Source: Ferrigenium straubiae (GTDB lineage: Bacteria > Pseudomonadota > Gammaproteobacteria > Burkholderiales > Gallionellaceae). Taken from it: 47,040 bases of DNA. Shown here piece by piece: positions 15,009-23,047 of the stretch. Each line of letters opens with the position of its first letter. Position 1 is the stretch's first letter. A program made the translations under genes and the position numbers. The DNA lies in assembly GCA_019449655.1 (NCBI GenBank), contig JAHQXD010000003.1:43441-90480 (forward strand), in the 5' to 3' direction. The notes beneath the pieces are model-generated. The model was not told the DNA's origin, searched no databases, and saw nothing but the letters and a program-made list of their open reading frames with translations.

Positions 15009-16592
15009 ATGACGCCTGTACCATCCTCGCCTGAACTGTTGCGCCAGCGGCAACTGGTGGAGGCGCTGCTCGGCTGTTTTCCGCCGCGCTCCAGGATAGA
15101 GGAGACGCATATCTCCTGGGTGCTGCTGGCCGGGAACGATGCCTACAAGATCAAGAAATCGGTCGATCTCGGCTTCCTCGATTTCTCCACGCTGGAAAAG
15201 CGCCGCTTCTACTGCGACGAGGAGTTGCGCCTCAACCGCCGCCTCGCCCCCGATCTCTACCTCGATGTCGTCGCGATCGGCAGCAGCCCGGAACAGCCGC
15301 TGCCAGGCGGCGAGCCCGCCATTGAGTATGCGGTGCACATGCGCCGCTTCCCGCGCTCCGCGATGATGGATCTCCTGCTGGCTGACGGCCAGATCACCCC
15401 TTTGCATATCGACCGGCTGGCCGCCATCATCGCGCAATTCCATGCCGCTCTGCCGCCCGCCGCAGCGGACTCGCCGTTCGGCTCGCCCGCTGTGATACAG
15501 GAAGCGGTGCTGGAAAATTTTGCGCAGCTCGCGCCGTCGCTCGAAGCCTCCGCCGACCTCGCGATGCTGGAGAAGGTGCGCCTCGCGAGCGCGCTCGAAT
15601 TCGCTGCCTGCGAGCCGCTGTTCCGGCAGCGCAAGGCGGCCGGCTGCGTGCGCGAGTGCCACGGCGATTTGCACCTCGGCAACATCGTGCTGCTCGACGA
15701 CATACCCGTGCCTTTCGACGGCATCGAGTTCAGTGAAACGCTGCGCTGGATCGATGTGATCAGCGAAATCGCCTTCACGGCGATGGACCTCATGCAGCGC
15801 GGCCGGCCGCAGTTCGCCTGGCGTTTTCTCGACAAATATCTGGAGCAGGCCGGCGACTATGGCGGAGCGGGCGTGCTGCGCTACTACCTCGCCTACCGCG
15901 CGATGGTGCGCGCCAAGGTCGCCGCGATCCGCGCCAATCAGGAAGACCCGGCGCAGGCGCAACACGAACTGGCGGCATGCCGCAGCTATCTCGCGCTCGC
16001 GCACGACTGCCTCGCGCGCCGCCGCCCCGCGCTGATCATCACGCACGGGTTGCCGGGCTGCGGCAAGAGCACCTTCGCGCAGATTGCGCTGGAACGTTTT
16101 GGCGCGATCCGCATCCGCTCGGATGTCGAGCGCAAGCGGCTGTTCGGCCTCGCGGCGCTCGCGGACAGCCGCTCGCAAACCGGCAGCGGCATCTACGGCG
16201 AGGAGGCCACGCGCCGCACCTATGAACGCCTGCATGAACTCGCACGCGGCCTGCTCGCCGCAGGATTCCCCGTCATCGTCGATGCCGCATTCCTGCGCCA
16301 TGCCGAGCGCGAAAATTTTCGTGTGCTTGCGCAGGCAATGGATGCGCCCTTCGTCATTGCCTGCGTACAGGCCGACGAGGCGGTGCTCAAGGATCGGCTG
16401 GCGCAACGGCGCAGCCGCGCCGACGACGCCTCGGAGGCCGATGCCACGGTGCTGCAGGTTTTACAGGCCGCGCAGGAGCCGCTGCAGGAGGAGGAAAAAG
16501 GCTGCGCCGTGACCTTCGTCAACAACGGCGATGCCGAGGCGCTGGGAATGGCCGGCGAGAGCTGGGCATTGCTCGATGCCCGTCTCGCCTGA
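15009..16592 (+). CDS. APH-family / P-loop kinase fusion protein
   Basis: The 527-residue product joins two kinase-like domains. The N-terminal two-thirds is an aminoglycoside-phosphotransferase-like fold with the catalytic loop CHGDLHLGNIVLLDD near 216-230 and the following metal segment WIDVISEIAFTAMDL. The C-terminal domain (about 340-527) is a P-loop kinase with THGLPGCGKSTFAQ as Walker A and a later VIVDAAFLRHAERENF segment, like zeta-toxin or gluconate-kinase-type nucleotide kinases. This fusion is a recurrent conserved family in proteobacteria, usually annotated as an AAA-family ATPase, with unknown substrate. It need not confer antibiotic resistance. The start at 15009 fits the family N-terminus ELLRQRQLVEAL. 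Confidence 0.85.
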   Translation: MTPVPSSPELLRQRQLVEALLGCFPPRSRIEETHISWVLLAGNDAYKIKKSVDLGFLDFSTLEKRRFYCDEELRLNRRLAPDLYLDVVAIGSSPEQPLPGGEPAIEYAVHMRRFPRSAMMDLLLADGQITPLHIDRLAAIIAQFHAALPPAAADSPFGSPAVIQEAVLENFAQLAPSLEASADLAMLEKVRLASALEFAACEPLFRQRKAAGCVRECHGDLHLGNIVLLDDIPVPFDGIEFSETLRWIDVISEIAFTAMDLMQRGRPQFAWRFLDKYLEQAGDYGGAGVLRYYLAYRAMVRAKVAAIRANQEDPAQAQHELAACRSYLALAHDCLARRRPALIITHGLPGCGKSTFAQIALERFGAIRIRSDVERKRLFGLAALADSRSQTGSGIYGEEATRRTYERLHELARGLLAAGFPVIVDAAFLRHAERENFRVLAQAMDAPFVIACVQADEAVLKDRLAQRRSRADDASEADATVLQVLQAAQEPLQEEEKGCAVTFVNNGDAEALGMAGESWALLDARLA

Positions 16593-16625
16593 GGAACCGC
16601 CCGGCATGTTTCGCCGGGCGGCAGG

Positions 16626-17378
16626 TCAGTGGACGTCCTTCCAGATTTCCTTCTTCAGCGCGCGAAGCAGGACCAGAAGCACAAACAGGAAGCCGAGCAC
16701 GATATAGCCGAGGTCATAGCGCACCATTTTCGACGGGTCGCTCATGAAGACCAGGTAGTTGGTCAGGTCGGCGATGGCCGCATCGTATGCCGCCTTGCAC
16801 AGCGAGTTCCCCGCGGTGCACATCGAACCCGGCTCCTGCAGGACCAGCTTCTTTACTTCATGGCCGTTCTTGCTTTCGACGCGCAGCACCTGCCTGCCCT
16901 GCAGATCGGCCAGGACGAACGGCATGGCCACGTTGGGGAAAACCGTGTTGTTCCAGCCGCTCGCGCGAGCGGTGTCCACGTAGAAGGTGCGCATGTAGGT
17001 ATACAGCCAGTCGGCGCTGCGCGAACGCGCAATCACGCTCAGGTCGGGAGGCGGCTCGCCGAAGGCGAGCTTGGCCGAGTTTGCGTCCATCGCGGCCTGC
17101 ATGGTCGAGCCGAGCTTGACGTCCTCGGGGAGTTCCAGATCCTTCTTGATCTGCTCCTCGGTCATGCCGATGTCCCTGAGGCGGTTGTAGCGCATGTAGG
17201 AAGCGCTGTGACAGGCCAGGCATCTCGAGGTGAACAGCTTCGCCCCGCGCTGCAGTGAAGCGGTGTTTTTCAAGTCCACCGGCGCCCTGTCCAGATGAAC
17301 GCCGGTTTCGCCGGCGATCGCGATTGACGATGCCGCGAGGAGCAGCACCAGAATTCCCAGTTTATTGATAGCTTTCAT
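16626..17378 (-). CDS. petC: Cytochrome c1 of the bc1 complex
   Basis: This is the membrane-anchored haem c subunit that passes electrons from the Rieske protein to soluble cytochrome c in the periplasm. The 250-residue precursor has a cleavable signal (INKLGILVLLLAASSIAIAG), the haem motif CLACHS, the axial Met region VFPNVAMPFVLAD, and a C-terminal membrane anchor (YIVLGFLFVLLVLLRALKK) ending in a basic tail. It follows petB by 17 bases in the petABC operon. The reading frame stays open upstream through petB, but the signal peptide fixes the start at 17378. Confidence 0.96.
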   Translation of the reverse strand: MKAINKLGILVLLLAASSIAIAGETGVHLDRAPVDLKNTASLQRGAKLFTSRCLACHSASYMRYNRLRDIGMTEEQIKKDLELPEDVKLGSTMQAAMDANSAKLAFGEPPPDLSVIARSRSADWLYTYMRTFYVDTARASGWNNTVFPNVAMPFVLADLQGRQVLRVESKNGHEVKKLVLQEPGSMCTAGNSLCKAAYDAAIADLTNYLVFMSDPSKMVRYDLGYIVLGFLFVLLVLLRALKKEIWKDVH

Positions 17379-17395
17379 GTCCGAGCCTTTCCGTT

Positions 17396-18634
17396 CTATT
17401 TGGACGTGATGCGGTCGGGCTCGGGCTTGCACTTGTCGATCCTGGTATACCAGGGCATCAACAGGAAGAACGCAAAGTAAACCGCGGCCAGTATCCGCGA
17501 GATCAGGGTGTAGGCCGGGGTGGCGGGCATCAGGCCCAGCCAGCCGAGGCCGACAAAACTGATCACGAACAGGGTCAGGAAAATCTTGTAGATCGGGCCG
17601 CGATAGCGGATCGATTTGACCTTGCCCCGGTCCAGCCAGGGCAGGAAGAAGAAGATCACCGTTGCCACGCCCATCGCGACCACGCCCGGAAACTGCGAGC
17701 CGAACATCGGCGGCACGGCGCGCAAGATCGCGTAGAACGGAGTGAAGTACCACACCGGCGCGATATGCTCGGGCGTTTTCATCGGGTTGGCCGGAATGAA
17801 GTTGTTGTACTCCAGGAAGTAACCCTTCATGTCCGGCGCGAAGAAGACGATGGCGCAGAAAATCATCAGGAAGGCGACCGCCCCGACCCCGTCCTTCACC
17901 GTGTAGTAGGGATGGAAGGGGATGCCGTCCAGCGGCTTGCCGTTGTCGTCCTTGTACTTCTTGATTTCGATGCCGTCCGGATTGTTCGAGCCGACCTCGT
18001 GCAAGGCCACGATATGGGCAACCACGATCAGCACGATGACCAGCGGGATCGCGATGACGTGCAGCGCGAAGAAGCGGTTCAGCGTGGTATCGGAAACCAC
18101 ATAGTCGCCGCGGATCAGCAGCGCGAGGTCCGGGCCGATGAAGGGCACGGAAGAGAACAGGTTGATGATCACCTGCGCGCCCCAGAAGGACATCTGTCCC
18201 CAGGGCAGCAGGTAGCCCATGAACGCCTCGGCCATCAATGCCAGATAGATGACCATGCCGACGATCCACAGCAGCTCGCGCGGCTTGCGGTACGAGCCGT
18301 ACATCAGGCTGCGGAACATGTGCAGGTAGACCACGACAAAGAACATCGAGGCGCCGGTGGAATGGATGAAGCGCAGCAGCCAGCCCCATTGCACGTCGCG
18401 CATGATGTACTCGACGGAGGCGAAGGCGAACAGCGCATCCGGCTTGTAGTTCATGGTCAGGAAAATGCCGCTCACGATCTGGATCACCAGCACCAGTAGC
18501 GCCAGCGAGCCGAAGAAGTACCAGAAGTTGAAATTCTTCGGCGCGTAATACTCCGAGACATGCGCCTTGTAGGTCGAGATGAGCGGGAAGCGTTCGTCGA
18601 TCCAGCCGACCAGTTTCTTCAGGAGGCCCATCAT
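17396..18634 (-). CDS. petB: Cytochrome b of the bc1 complex
   Basis: This is the quinol-oxidising core subunit of ubiquinol-cytochrome c reductase in the inner membrane. The 412-residue product has eight or so membrane segments. The four haem-ligand histidines lie in HSTGASMFFVVVYLHMF and HVIAIPLVIVLIVVAHIVALH. The Qo-site motif, PEWY in mitochondria and alphaproteobacteria, reads PVWY here (in APVWYFTPFYAILR), so the Glu is a Val. The gene overlaps the petA stop by ATGA (18631-18634), a sign of translational coupling. The start MMGLLKK could be either of the first two ATG codons. Confidence 0.97.
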   Translation of the reverse strand: MMGLLKKLVGWIDERFPLISTYKAHVSEYYAPKNFNFWYFFGSLALLVLVIQIVSGIFLTMNYKPDALFAFASVEYIMRDVQWGWLLRFIHSTGASMFFVVVYLHMFRSLMYGSYRKPRELLWIVGMVIYLALMAEAFMGYLLPWGQMSFWGAQVIINLFSSVPFIGPDLALLIRGDYVVSDTTLNRFFALHVIAIPLVIVLIVVAHIVALHEVGSNNPDGIEIKKYKDDNGKPLDGIPFHPYYTVKDGVGAVAFLMIFCAIVFFAPDMKGYFLEYNNFIPANPMKTPEHIAPVWYFTPFYAILRAVPPMFGSQFPGVVAMGVATVIFFFLPWLDRGKVKSIRYRGPIYKIFLTLFVISFVGLGWLGLMPATPAYTLISRILAAVYFAFFLLMPWYTRIDKCKPEPDRITSK

Positions 18635-19224
18635 GCCGCCTCCTTTCCGTCGTCGCCGATCAGGAGCCGGCCCTCACCGAGATACTTGTGCGGCGGAACG
18701 ATCATGTTGCTGGGCGCGGGCACGCCTTTGTACACGCGCGCCGCGAGATCGAAGCGTGAACCGTGGCAGGGGCAGAACCAGCCGCCCGGCCAATCCGCAC
18801 CGAGATCGCTCGGCGCGACTTCCGGGCGATAGGTCGGGGAGCACCCCAGGTGGGTGCAGACGCCGAGGACGACGAGGTATTCGGGCTTGATGGAACGGTA
18901 AGGGTTGTTGCAGTACTCGGGCTGCTGCGGGACGGAAGATTCCGGGTCGACCAGCCTGTCATTGTGCTTTGCGAGCAGGTCGAGCATCTCCGGGGTGCGA
19001 CGCACGATCCACACCGGCTTGCCCTGCCACTCGACGCTGATCATCATGCCGGGCTCGATGCGGCTCACGTCCACCTCGACCGGCGCGCCGGCCGCCTTGG
19101 CGCGTTCGCTCGGCATCAGGCTCAGCACGAACGGCGCGCCGGCGCCCGCTGCCGCAACCCCGCCGGCCGCGGTAGTGGCGGCGATCAAAAGCCGCCGCTT
19201 ACCGAGATTCACATTGTCAGTCAT
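18631..19224 (-). CDS. petA: Rieske iron-sulfur subunit of the bc1 complex
   Basis: The 197-residue product carries the mobile [2Fe-2S] head that takes the first electron from quinol. The N-terminus (GKRRLLIAATTAAGGVAAAG) is a Tat-type signal anchor of the R-R form, typical for folded Rieske proteins. The cluster ligands are visible in the two boxes CTHLGC and CPCHGS near the C-terminus. AAGGGGAAC precedes the ATG at 19224. It is the first gene of the petA-petB-petC operon, all on the minus strand, and its promoter should lie in 19225-19434. Confidence 0.97.
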   Translation of the reverse strand: MTDNVNLGKRRLLIAATTAAGGVAAAGAGAPFVLSLMPSERAKAAGAPVEVDVSRIEPGMMISVEWQGKPVWIVRRTPEMLDLLAKHNDRLVDPESSVPQQPEYCNNPYRSIKPEYLVVLGVCTHLGCSPTYRPEVAPSDLGADWPGGWFCPCHGSRFDLAARVYKGVPAPSNMIVPPHKYLGEGRLLIGDDGKEAA

Positions 19225-19434
19225 GTTCCCCTTCCCCCCGCTAAAGCGTTATTGACGATTGCAATCCGGGTCAGCACCGGGCCGGCACAGCGCCAGCGCG
19301 GTTGCCCGGAAATTTTTGTAATGGATGATTTACAGAACTGCTTGCCGCATGGCAGAAACCCGGACAAGCAAAACGTTTGGTTTACCGGCACCGGCGGCGA
19401 ACGCTGCCTCGCTAACGGTTCGCCGCAAGTGAGA

Positions 19435-20094
19435 TCAGTTGTTCCTGGCTCCCTGTTTGACCCACTTCCTCATAATCAGGATGTATTGACGATCGAGCGT
19501 ACCTTCCGCATTCAAGCCCATCGGCATCTTCAAACCCTTGTTGGTGCCGGTAAGCAGCTTGGTGAAAGTGCTGGCCTCGCTGTTGCCGGGGATGACGACC
19601 GGCCCGAACCTCGTGCCCTTCATCAGTCCCTCCCAGGACCTCAGATCCAGGCCGCTTTTCGCATGCCCCCTGCCGCCCGGAGAATGACAGCTCACGCAAT
19701 AGTCATGCAGGATGGGCTGCACCTCTTCCTTGAAGCTCACTTCCTCGCGCTTCAGCACCTTGATGGCATCATGTGCCGGCGCCAGGGCTGCATCTGCCGG
19801 AGCGTGCGCAGTTCCTGCTGCCTTGTCTGCCGATGTCTTTTCTGCCGGCGCCAGCACCTTGCCTGCCGACGCCAGCGCGGTGCCCGCCGGTGCCAGCGGT
19901 GCAGCTTCCGCGGACACTGCTTTCGTTTCTTCGGCCGGTGCCGCTTCCGCACCCTTTGCAGGTGCCGGCGTGGCACCCGCCTGAACAGGCGCCGTAGCCC
20001 CTGCCGATGCCAGTGTCATGTTTTCCGCCGACACGCCGAATGAAAGGGCTGCCAGAATGATCGCGCCCAGTAATATTCCAGTTCCAGTTTTCAT
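19435..20094 (-). CDS. Cytochrome c with a PSCyt1-like domain and Ala/Pro-rich linker
   Basis: This periplasmic or membrane-tethered mono-haem protein of 219 residues has a signal or anchor (GILLGAIILAALSFGVSAEN), a linker of about 90 residues rich in Ala, Pro, Glu and Lys with loose repeats of the APA-x-A type, and a C-terminal haem domain with CVSCHS and the likely Met ligand in LKMPMG. The domain EVQPILHDYCVSCHSPGGRG resembles planctomycete-type PSCyt1 haem domains. GGGAG lies upstream of the ATG. It is upstream of the bc1 operon on the same strand, 210 bases away, so it might exchange electrons with the complex; this is inference. The electron partner is unknown. Confidence 0.8.
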   Translation of the reverse strand: MKTGTGILLGAIILAALSFGVSAENMTLASAGATAPVQAGATPAPAKGAEAAPAEETKAVSAEAAPLAPAGTALASAGKVLAPAEKTSADKAAGTAHAPADAALAPAHDAIKVLKREEVSFKEEVQPILHDYCVSCHSPGGRGHAKSGLDLRSWEGLMKGTRFGPVVIPGNSEASTFTKLLTGTNKGLKMPMGLNAEGTLDRQYILIMRKWVKQGARNN

Positions 20095-20680
20095 ACCGCT
20101 CCCTTGGAAAACACACCGCCTGAAAAATCCGGCAAACCGGGAGAGTTGACTGTCTGGACAGACAGCCGCGAGACCAGCAATCCCCTCCCCACTGCATCTT
20201 TTTTTATATAAACCGCGCAACCCGCAATCGCGGCAATCGGCTGGAAAGATGCCCGGCAACTCATCCAGTATCTGCCGCAATGTTTCGCTACCATAATTCC
20301 AAACCAGCCCTCGTTTCCCTGACGTGGGTCAACCAATTTGTGTTTTTGCTCCGGCCAGGCGAAGCCGGTTTTCACGATGGGTGAGAGGAAGGAATCGCGC
20401 CCGTAATCGGCCCGGATACCGATGCTGTTATTTCAAAGGGCTGGTTCGACCGATCGGCAGGAGTAAGGCCAACGAATGCCGCAGGCCTGTGTGGATGAGG
20501 AGCAACCTATGGGAAGCGGAGGCGGGGTGGTGCCAATGAGCTGCGAATGACCGATGAGGCAGGAGTGGGAAGCACTGCTGACCTGATGGCGGGTCAGGTC
20601 GATAGGAGGGAAACGATTCGGGCTTGGCTCCTTTTCACGCGCGCAAGCGCAGCTTGCGGGCGATCCAGTTGGCCGAAAGG
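20095..20680. other. Long stretch with no recognisable gene
   Basis: This 586-base gap has no convincing reading frame on either strand. Short GC-rich inverted segments occur near its end, for example GCGCAAGCGCAGCTTGCGGG at about 20641-20660. Runs of small purine-rich repeats such as GAGGCAGGAGTGGGAAG are present. The promoter of the cytochrome gene should lie near 20095-20330. A decayed gene or a small RNA could be hidden here, but I cannot support either. Confidence 0.4.
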
Positions 20681-21106
20681 TTAGGCTTCACTTAGAACCC
20701 TCGCAATATCTTGGCGTGCCGCCGCGATAAACGCCGTTTTTAACTTGAAGAAATCAGCGACTTCTTTTGCTGGCTGCGCACTATGGCTAGTTATCGCGGA
20801 ATCAGCTAGTTTCTGTGCAGCATCCACAACGCTATCCGGTGCGACAAGTGAAACCTCAGCGAATTTTCCATTTAGTGAATTCAGGTCAGCAAGTGAAGTT
20901 ATTTTCTCTTCACGGGCTTGTACTACGAGGCGTTGTGCTTCGACAAGAAACTCTGCATACAACTTCTGGCGAGAAGCAACTTGATCCTTCGCGAGCGCGA
21001 GTCGCCACTCGTGATTCTTTACACCACGGCTCGAAAAGTAGTTAATGAGGCCGCCTACGAGAGTGCCGAAAAGAGTGCCTAGGACTGCTATAAGTTCAGT
21101 GGGCAT
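20681..21106 (-). CDS. Hypothetical single-pass membrane protein with coiled coil
   Basis: The 141-residue product has one N-terminal membrane segment (LIAVLGTLFGTLVGGLINYF) followed by a mostly helical cytosolic part with charged heptads (LALAKDQVASRQKLYAEFLV and EAQRLVVQAREEKI). I do not recognise a named family; similar short anchored helical proteins are common as accessory genes. The codon use is more AT-rich than the neighbours, and it lies beside a gene-poor stretch, both of which suggest recent acquisition. No partner gene is evident. Confidence 0.6.
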   Translation of the reverse strand: MPTELIAVLGTLFGTLVGGLINYFSSRGVKNHEWRLALAKDQVASRQKLYAEFLVEAQRLVVQAREEKITSLADLNSLNGKFAEVSLVAPDSVVDAAQKLADSAITSHSAQPAKEVADFFKLKTAFIAAARQDIARVLSEA

Positions 21107-21361
21107 TTACGGAATTTTATGTGAATTTAGACAAGAAACACAATGCTACAACTCCAGTTTTTACACCAATTTTTGTTGATTAAATATTAATGCTTTTGAT
21201 TCCTTCGAGCTGGTTATACTTGCCCAATTGATGTAACTCTACGCGACGAAATGTACCGGGGTCGAATTATTTTCTTCCCCATCGGCGGGCGCAGTTTTCC
21301 AACATTCCACCGTGCAGTCAATATGCCGGAATGCCTATATATTCCGGCCTAGCCATGAACC

Positions 21362-21874
21362 TTACAGCACCACCGGCCGATCCGGCATTTCATTGAGCTT
21401 TCCGTCCTGTGCAGGGAAGTGGCGCGCGAGATGTTCGCCCACGGCGCGAATACCGGCGAGCACGCCCGCCTCGAACCGCCCGTCGCGAAACGCCGTTTCC
21501 ATTTCGCGGCAGATCGTCTCCCAGGTTTCCTGGCCGAGCCTCGCGTGGATGCCGCGGTCGGCGATGATCTCCACGTCGCGGTCCGCGAGCAGCAGGTAGA
21601 TCAGCACGCCGTTGTTGTGCTCGGTGTCCCAGACGCGCAGTTCGGAAAACACCTCGATGGCGCGCTCCTGCGCCGTCTGTCCCGCGAGCAGCGGCGTGAG
21701 GTCGAGCGCGGCCTCGACCGCGAAGCGGATCTGTCCGTCGTGTCTGGCCTCGGTGTCGCGGATGGCGCGCTCGATCGCCTCCAGCGCGCGCGGCGGAAAG
21801 GCGCGGCGCACAGAAGCGCGCCCGCTGGATAGATGCTGCATCACTCGCTTTAAATTCTTCATCCTGACTCTCAT
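21362..21874 (-). CDS. TPM-domain protein
   Basis: This 170-residue protein has a TPM (TLP18.3/Psb32/MOLO-1) domain: a lead helix (FPPRALEAIERAIRDTEARH), a strand GQIRFAVEAAL, the segment AQERAIEVFSELRVWDTEHN, and the conserved hydrophobic strand NGVLIYLLLADRDVEIIADR. It lacks the signal peptide and Gly-rich tail of the neighbouring TPM protein, so it probably stays in the cytoplasm. The ATG at 21874 has AGGGGCGG upstream. It follows the larger TPM gene and lemA in one direction, although a REP palindrome separates the two TPM genes. Molecular role in bacteria is not established. Confidence 0.85.
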   Translation of the reverse strand: MRVRMKNLKRVMQHLSSGRASVRRAFPPRALEAIERAIRDTEARHDGQIRFAVEAALDLTPLLAGQTAQERAIEVFSELRVWDTEHNNGVLIYLLLADRDVEIIADRGIHARLGQETWETICREMETAFRDGRFEAGVLAGIRAVGEHLARHFPAQDGKLNEMPDRPVVL

Positions 21875-21912
21875 GTCGAATTGCCGCCCCTGATGGTGAA
21901 AACGTGCATCTC

Positions 21913-21966
21913 GTAGGAGCGCAGCTTGCTGCGCGAATGCAATCGCCCGATAAATCGGGCTCCTAC
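21913..21966. repeat. REP-like palindrome, GTAGGAGCGC family, copy 1
   Basis: CGTAGGAGCGCAGCTTGCTG then CGCG lies on the left and GCCCGATAAATCGGGCTCCT then AC on the right. The ends GTAGGAGC and GCTCCTAC are exact inverted repeats, and the interior has its own short stems. A related copy is at 36081-36146. Confidence 0.85.
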
Positions 21967-21995
21967 GGGTCACCTGCCACGCCAAGAAGCCCACT

Positions 21996-22985
21996 TCACC
22001 AGCGCCCCGATGCCCCGCCTCCACCGAACCCGCCGCCCCCGCCGCCGAACCCCCCTCCTCCACCGAAGCCGCCGCCAAACCCGCCGTGACCGAATCCGCC
22101 GCGGCCATGGCCGCCGAAACCGCGCCCCGCTCCGCCGAACAGCACGAACACGAAGGCCATCAGCCCGACCAGCAGCGCGGCAAACAGCGACGCGGCCACC
22201 AGCCAGGCAATCAAGCCCAGCCCGCCGCCCATCAGCGCGGCGGCTGGGAAGCGCCCGAGCAGCGCGCGCAGCATGCCGCCCACGACCACCACCAGGCCGA
22301 AGGCAACGAACAGCAGCGACTCGATGTCGTAGCTGCCGCTCGCGGCGGCGCGCTTCGGCGGCGGCAGGGGTTCGCCCTCGATCACCTGCATCATCGCGCC
22401 CATGCCTGCATCGATGCCCGCATAGAATTCGCCGCGCCGGAAGAACGGCGTGATGATCTCGGCAACGATGCGCTTTGCCGTGGCGTCGTTGAGCGCGCCT
22501 TCGAGGCCGTAGCCCACCTCGATGCGCAGCGCGCGGTCTTCCTTTGCGACGAGCAGCAGCGCGCCGTCATCCACGCCCTTGCGCCCGAGCTTCCAGGTTT
22601 CGGCGACGCGGATGCCGTATTGCTCGACGGTCTCCGGCTGGGTGGTGGGGACGATGAGCACGGCAAGCTGCGCGCCTTTCTTCGCCTCGAACGCGGCGAG
22701 GCGGGATTCGAGCGCCTGCACCTGCTGCGCGTCCAGCGTGGAAGTGAGGTCGGTGACGCGTGCGCCCAGCGGCGGCACGGCCACTTCGGCCTGCGCCGCG
22801 CCGGTGAGCAGCAGCACAAGCAGGACAAGAATCGACTGAAAGAGACCGTATTGCCTTACTCCCCTCTCACATTTATGGGATAACCAGCGACTTAGCTGCG
22901 ATTTTTGGCAGCTTAGTCGAATGGCTAGTTGTTTCACCCAGAGGGGCTGGGGGAGAGGGAATAAAGAATCTGTTGCAGTTTTCAA
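21996..22985 (-). CDS. TPM-domain membrane protein, YgcG type, with Gly-rich tail
   Basis: The product has a signal peptide (LFQSILVLLVLLLTGAAQAE), a periplasmic TPM domain (LGARVTDLTSTLDAQQVQAL at its start, then IRVAETWKLGRKGVDDGALL), two or three membrane segments and a tail of Gly, Phe and His repeats ending GGGGASGRW. This is the standard YgcG layout. The start is uncertain. The frame given begins at TTG (22985), but its first 45 residues are encoded by repeat DNA, and GTG at 22937 is also possible. The true signal peptide begins around codon 48, so the native start may have been overwritten. It lies between lemA and a second TPM gene. Confidence 0.8.
   Translation of the reverse strand: MKTATDSLFPLPQPLWVKQLAIRLSCQKSQLSRWLSHKCERGVRQYGLFQSILVLLVLLLTGAAQAEVAVPPLGARVTDLTSTLDAQQVQALESRLAAFEAKKGAQLAVLIVPTTQPETVEQYGIRVAETWKLGRKGVDDGALLLVAKEDRALRIEVGYGLEGALNDATAKRIVAEIITPFFRRGEFYAGIDAGMGAMMQVIEGEPLPPPKRAAASGSYDIESLLFVAFGLVVVVGGMLRALLGRFPAAALMGGGLGLIAWLVAASLFAALLVGLMAFVFVLFGGAGRGFGGHGRGGFGHGGFGGGFGGGGGFGGGGGGFGGGGASGRW
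22887..22921. repeat. Imperfect hairpin in the YgcG-type leader
   Basis: CGACTTAGCTGC pairs with GCAGCTTAGTCG with one mismatch around an 11-base T-rich loop. It lies in the questionable 5' end of the TPM gene and supports the view that this part is repeat DNA rather than native coding sequence. Confidence 0.5.
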
Positions 22986-22989
22986 GTTT

Positions 22990-23033
22990 CCACCCTCTCC
23001 CTAACCCTCTCCCGCAAGCGGGCGAGGGAATCT
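22990..23033. repeat. CCCTCTCCC-type interspersed repeat
   Basis: CACCCTCTCCCTAACCCTCT followed by CCCGCAAGCGGGCGAGGGA contains a CCCGCAAGCGGG stem. This is a common form of intergenic repeat in proteobacteria. A partial inverted copy (GGGGCTGGGGGAGAGGG) lies at about 22945-22961, making a larger inverted pair between lemA and the TPM gene. Confidence 0.65.
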
Positions 23034-23047
23034 TTCGATGGGTTCAT

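Noticed and set aside
15009..16592. Aminoglycoside resistance gene
   Set aside because: The APH fold is shared by many kinases. The fusion to a P-loop kinase and the chromosomal setting point to a conserved housekeeping family, with no sign of a resistance cassette.
16626..18389. A single 587-codon frame covering cytochrome c1 and part of petB
   Set aside because: The upstream part is petB read in the wrong frame. The signal peptide and the haem motif place the cytochrome c1 start at 17378, so this is not a fusion.
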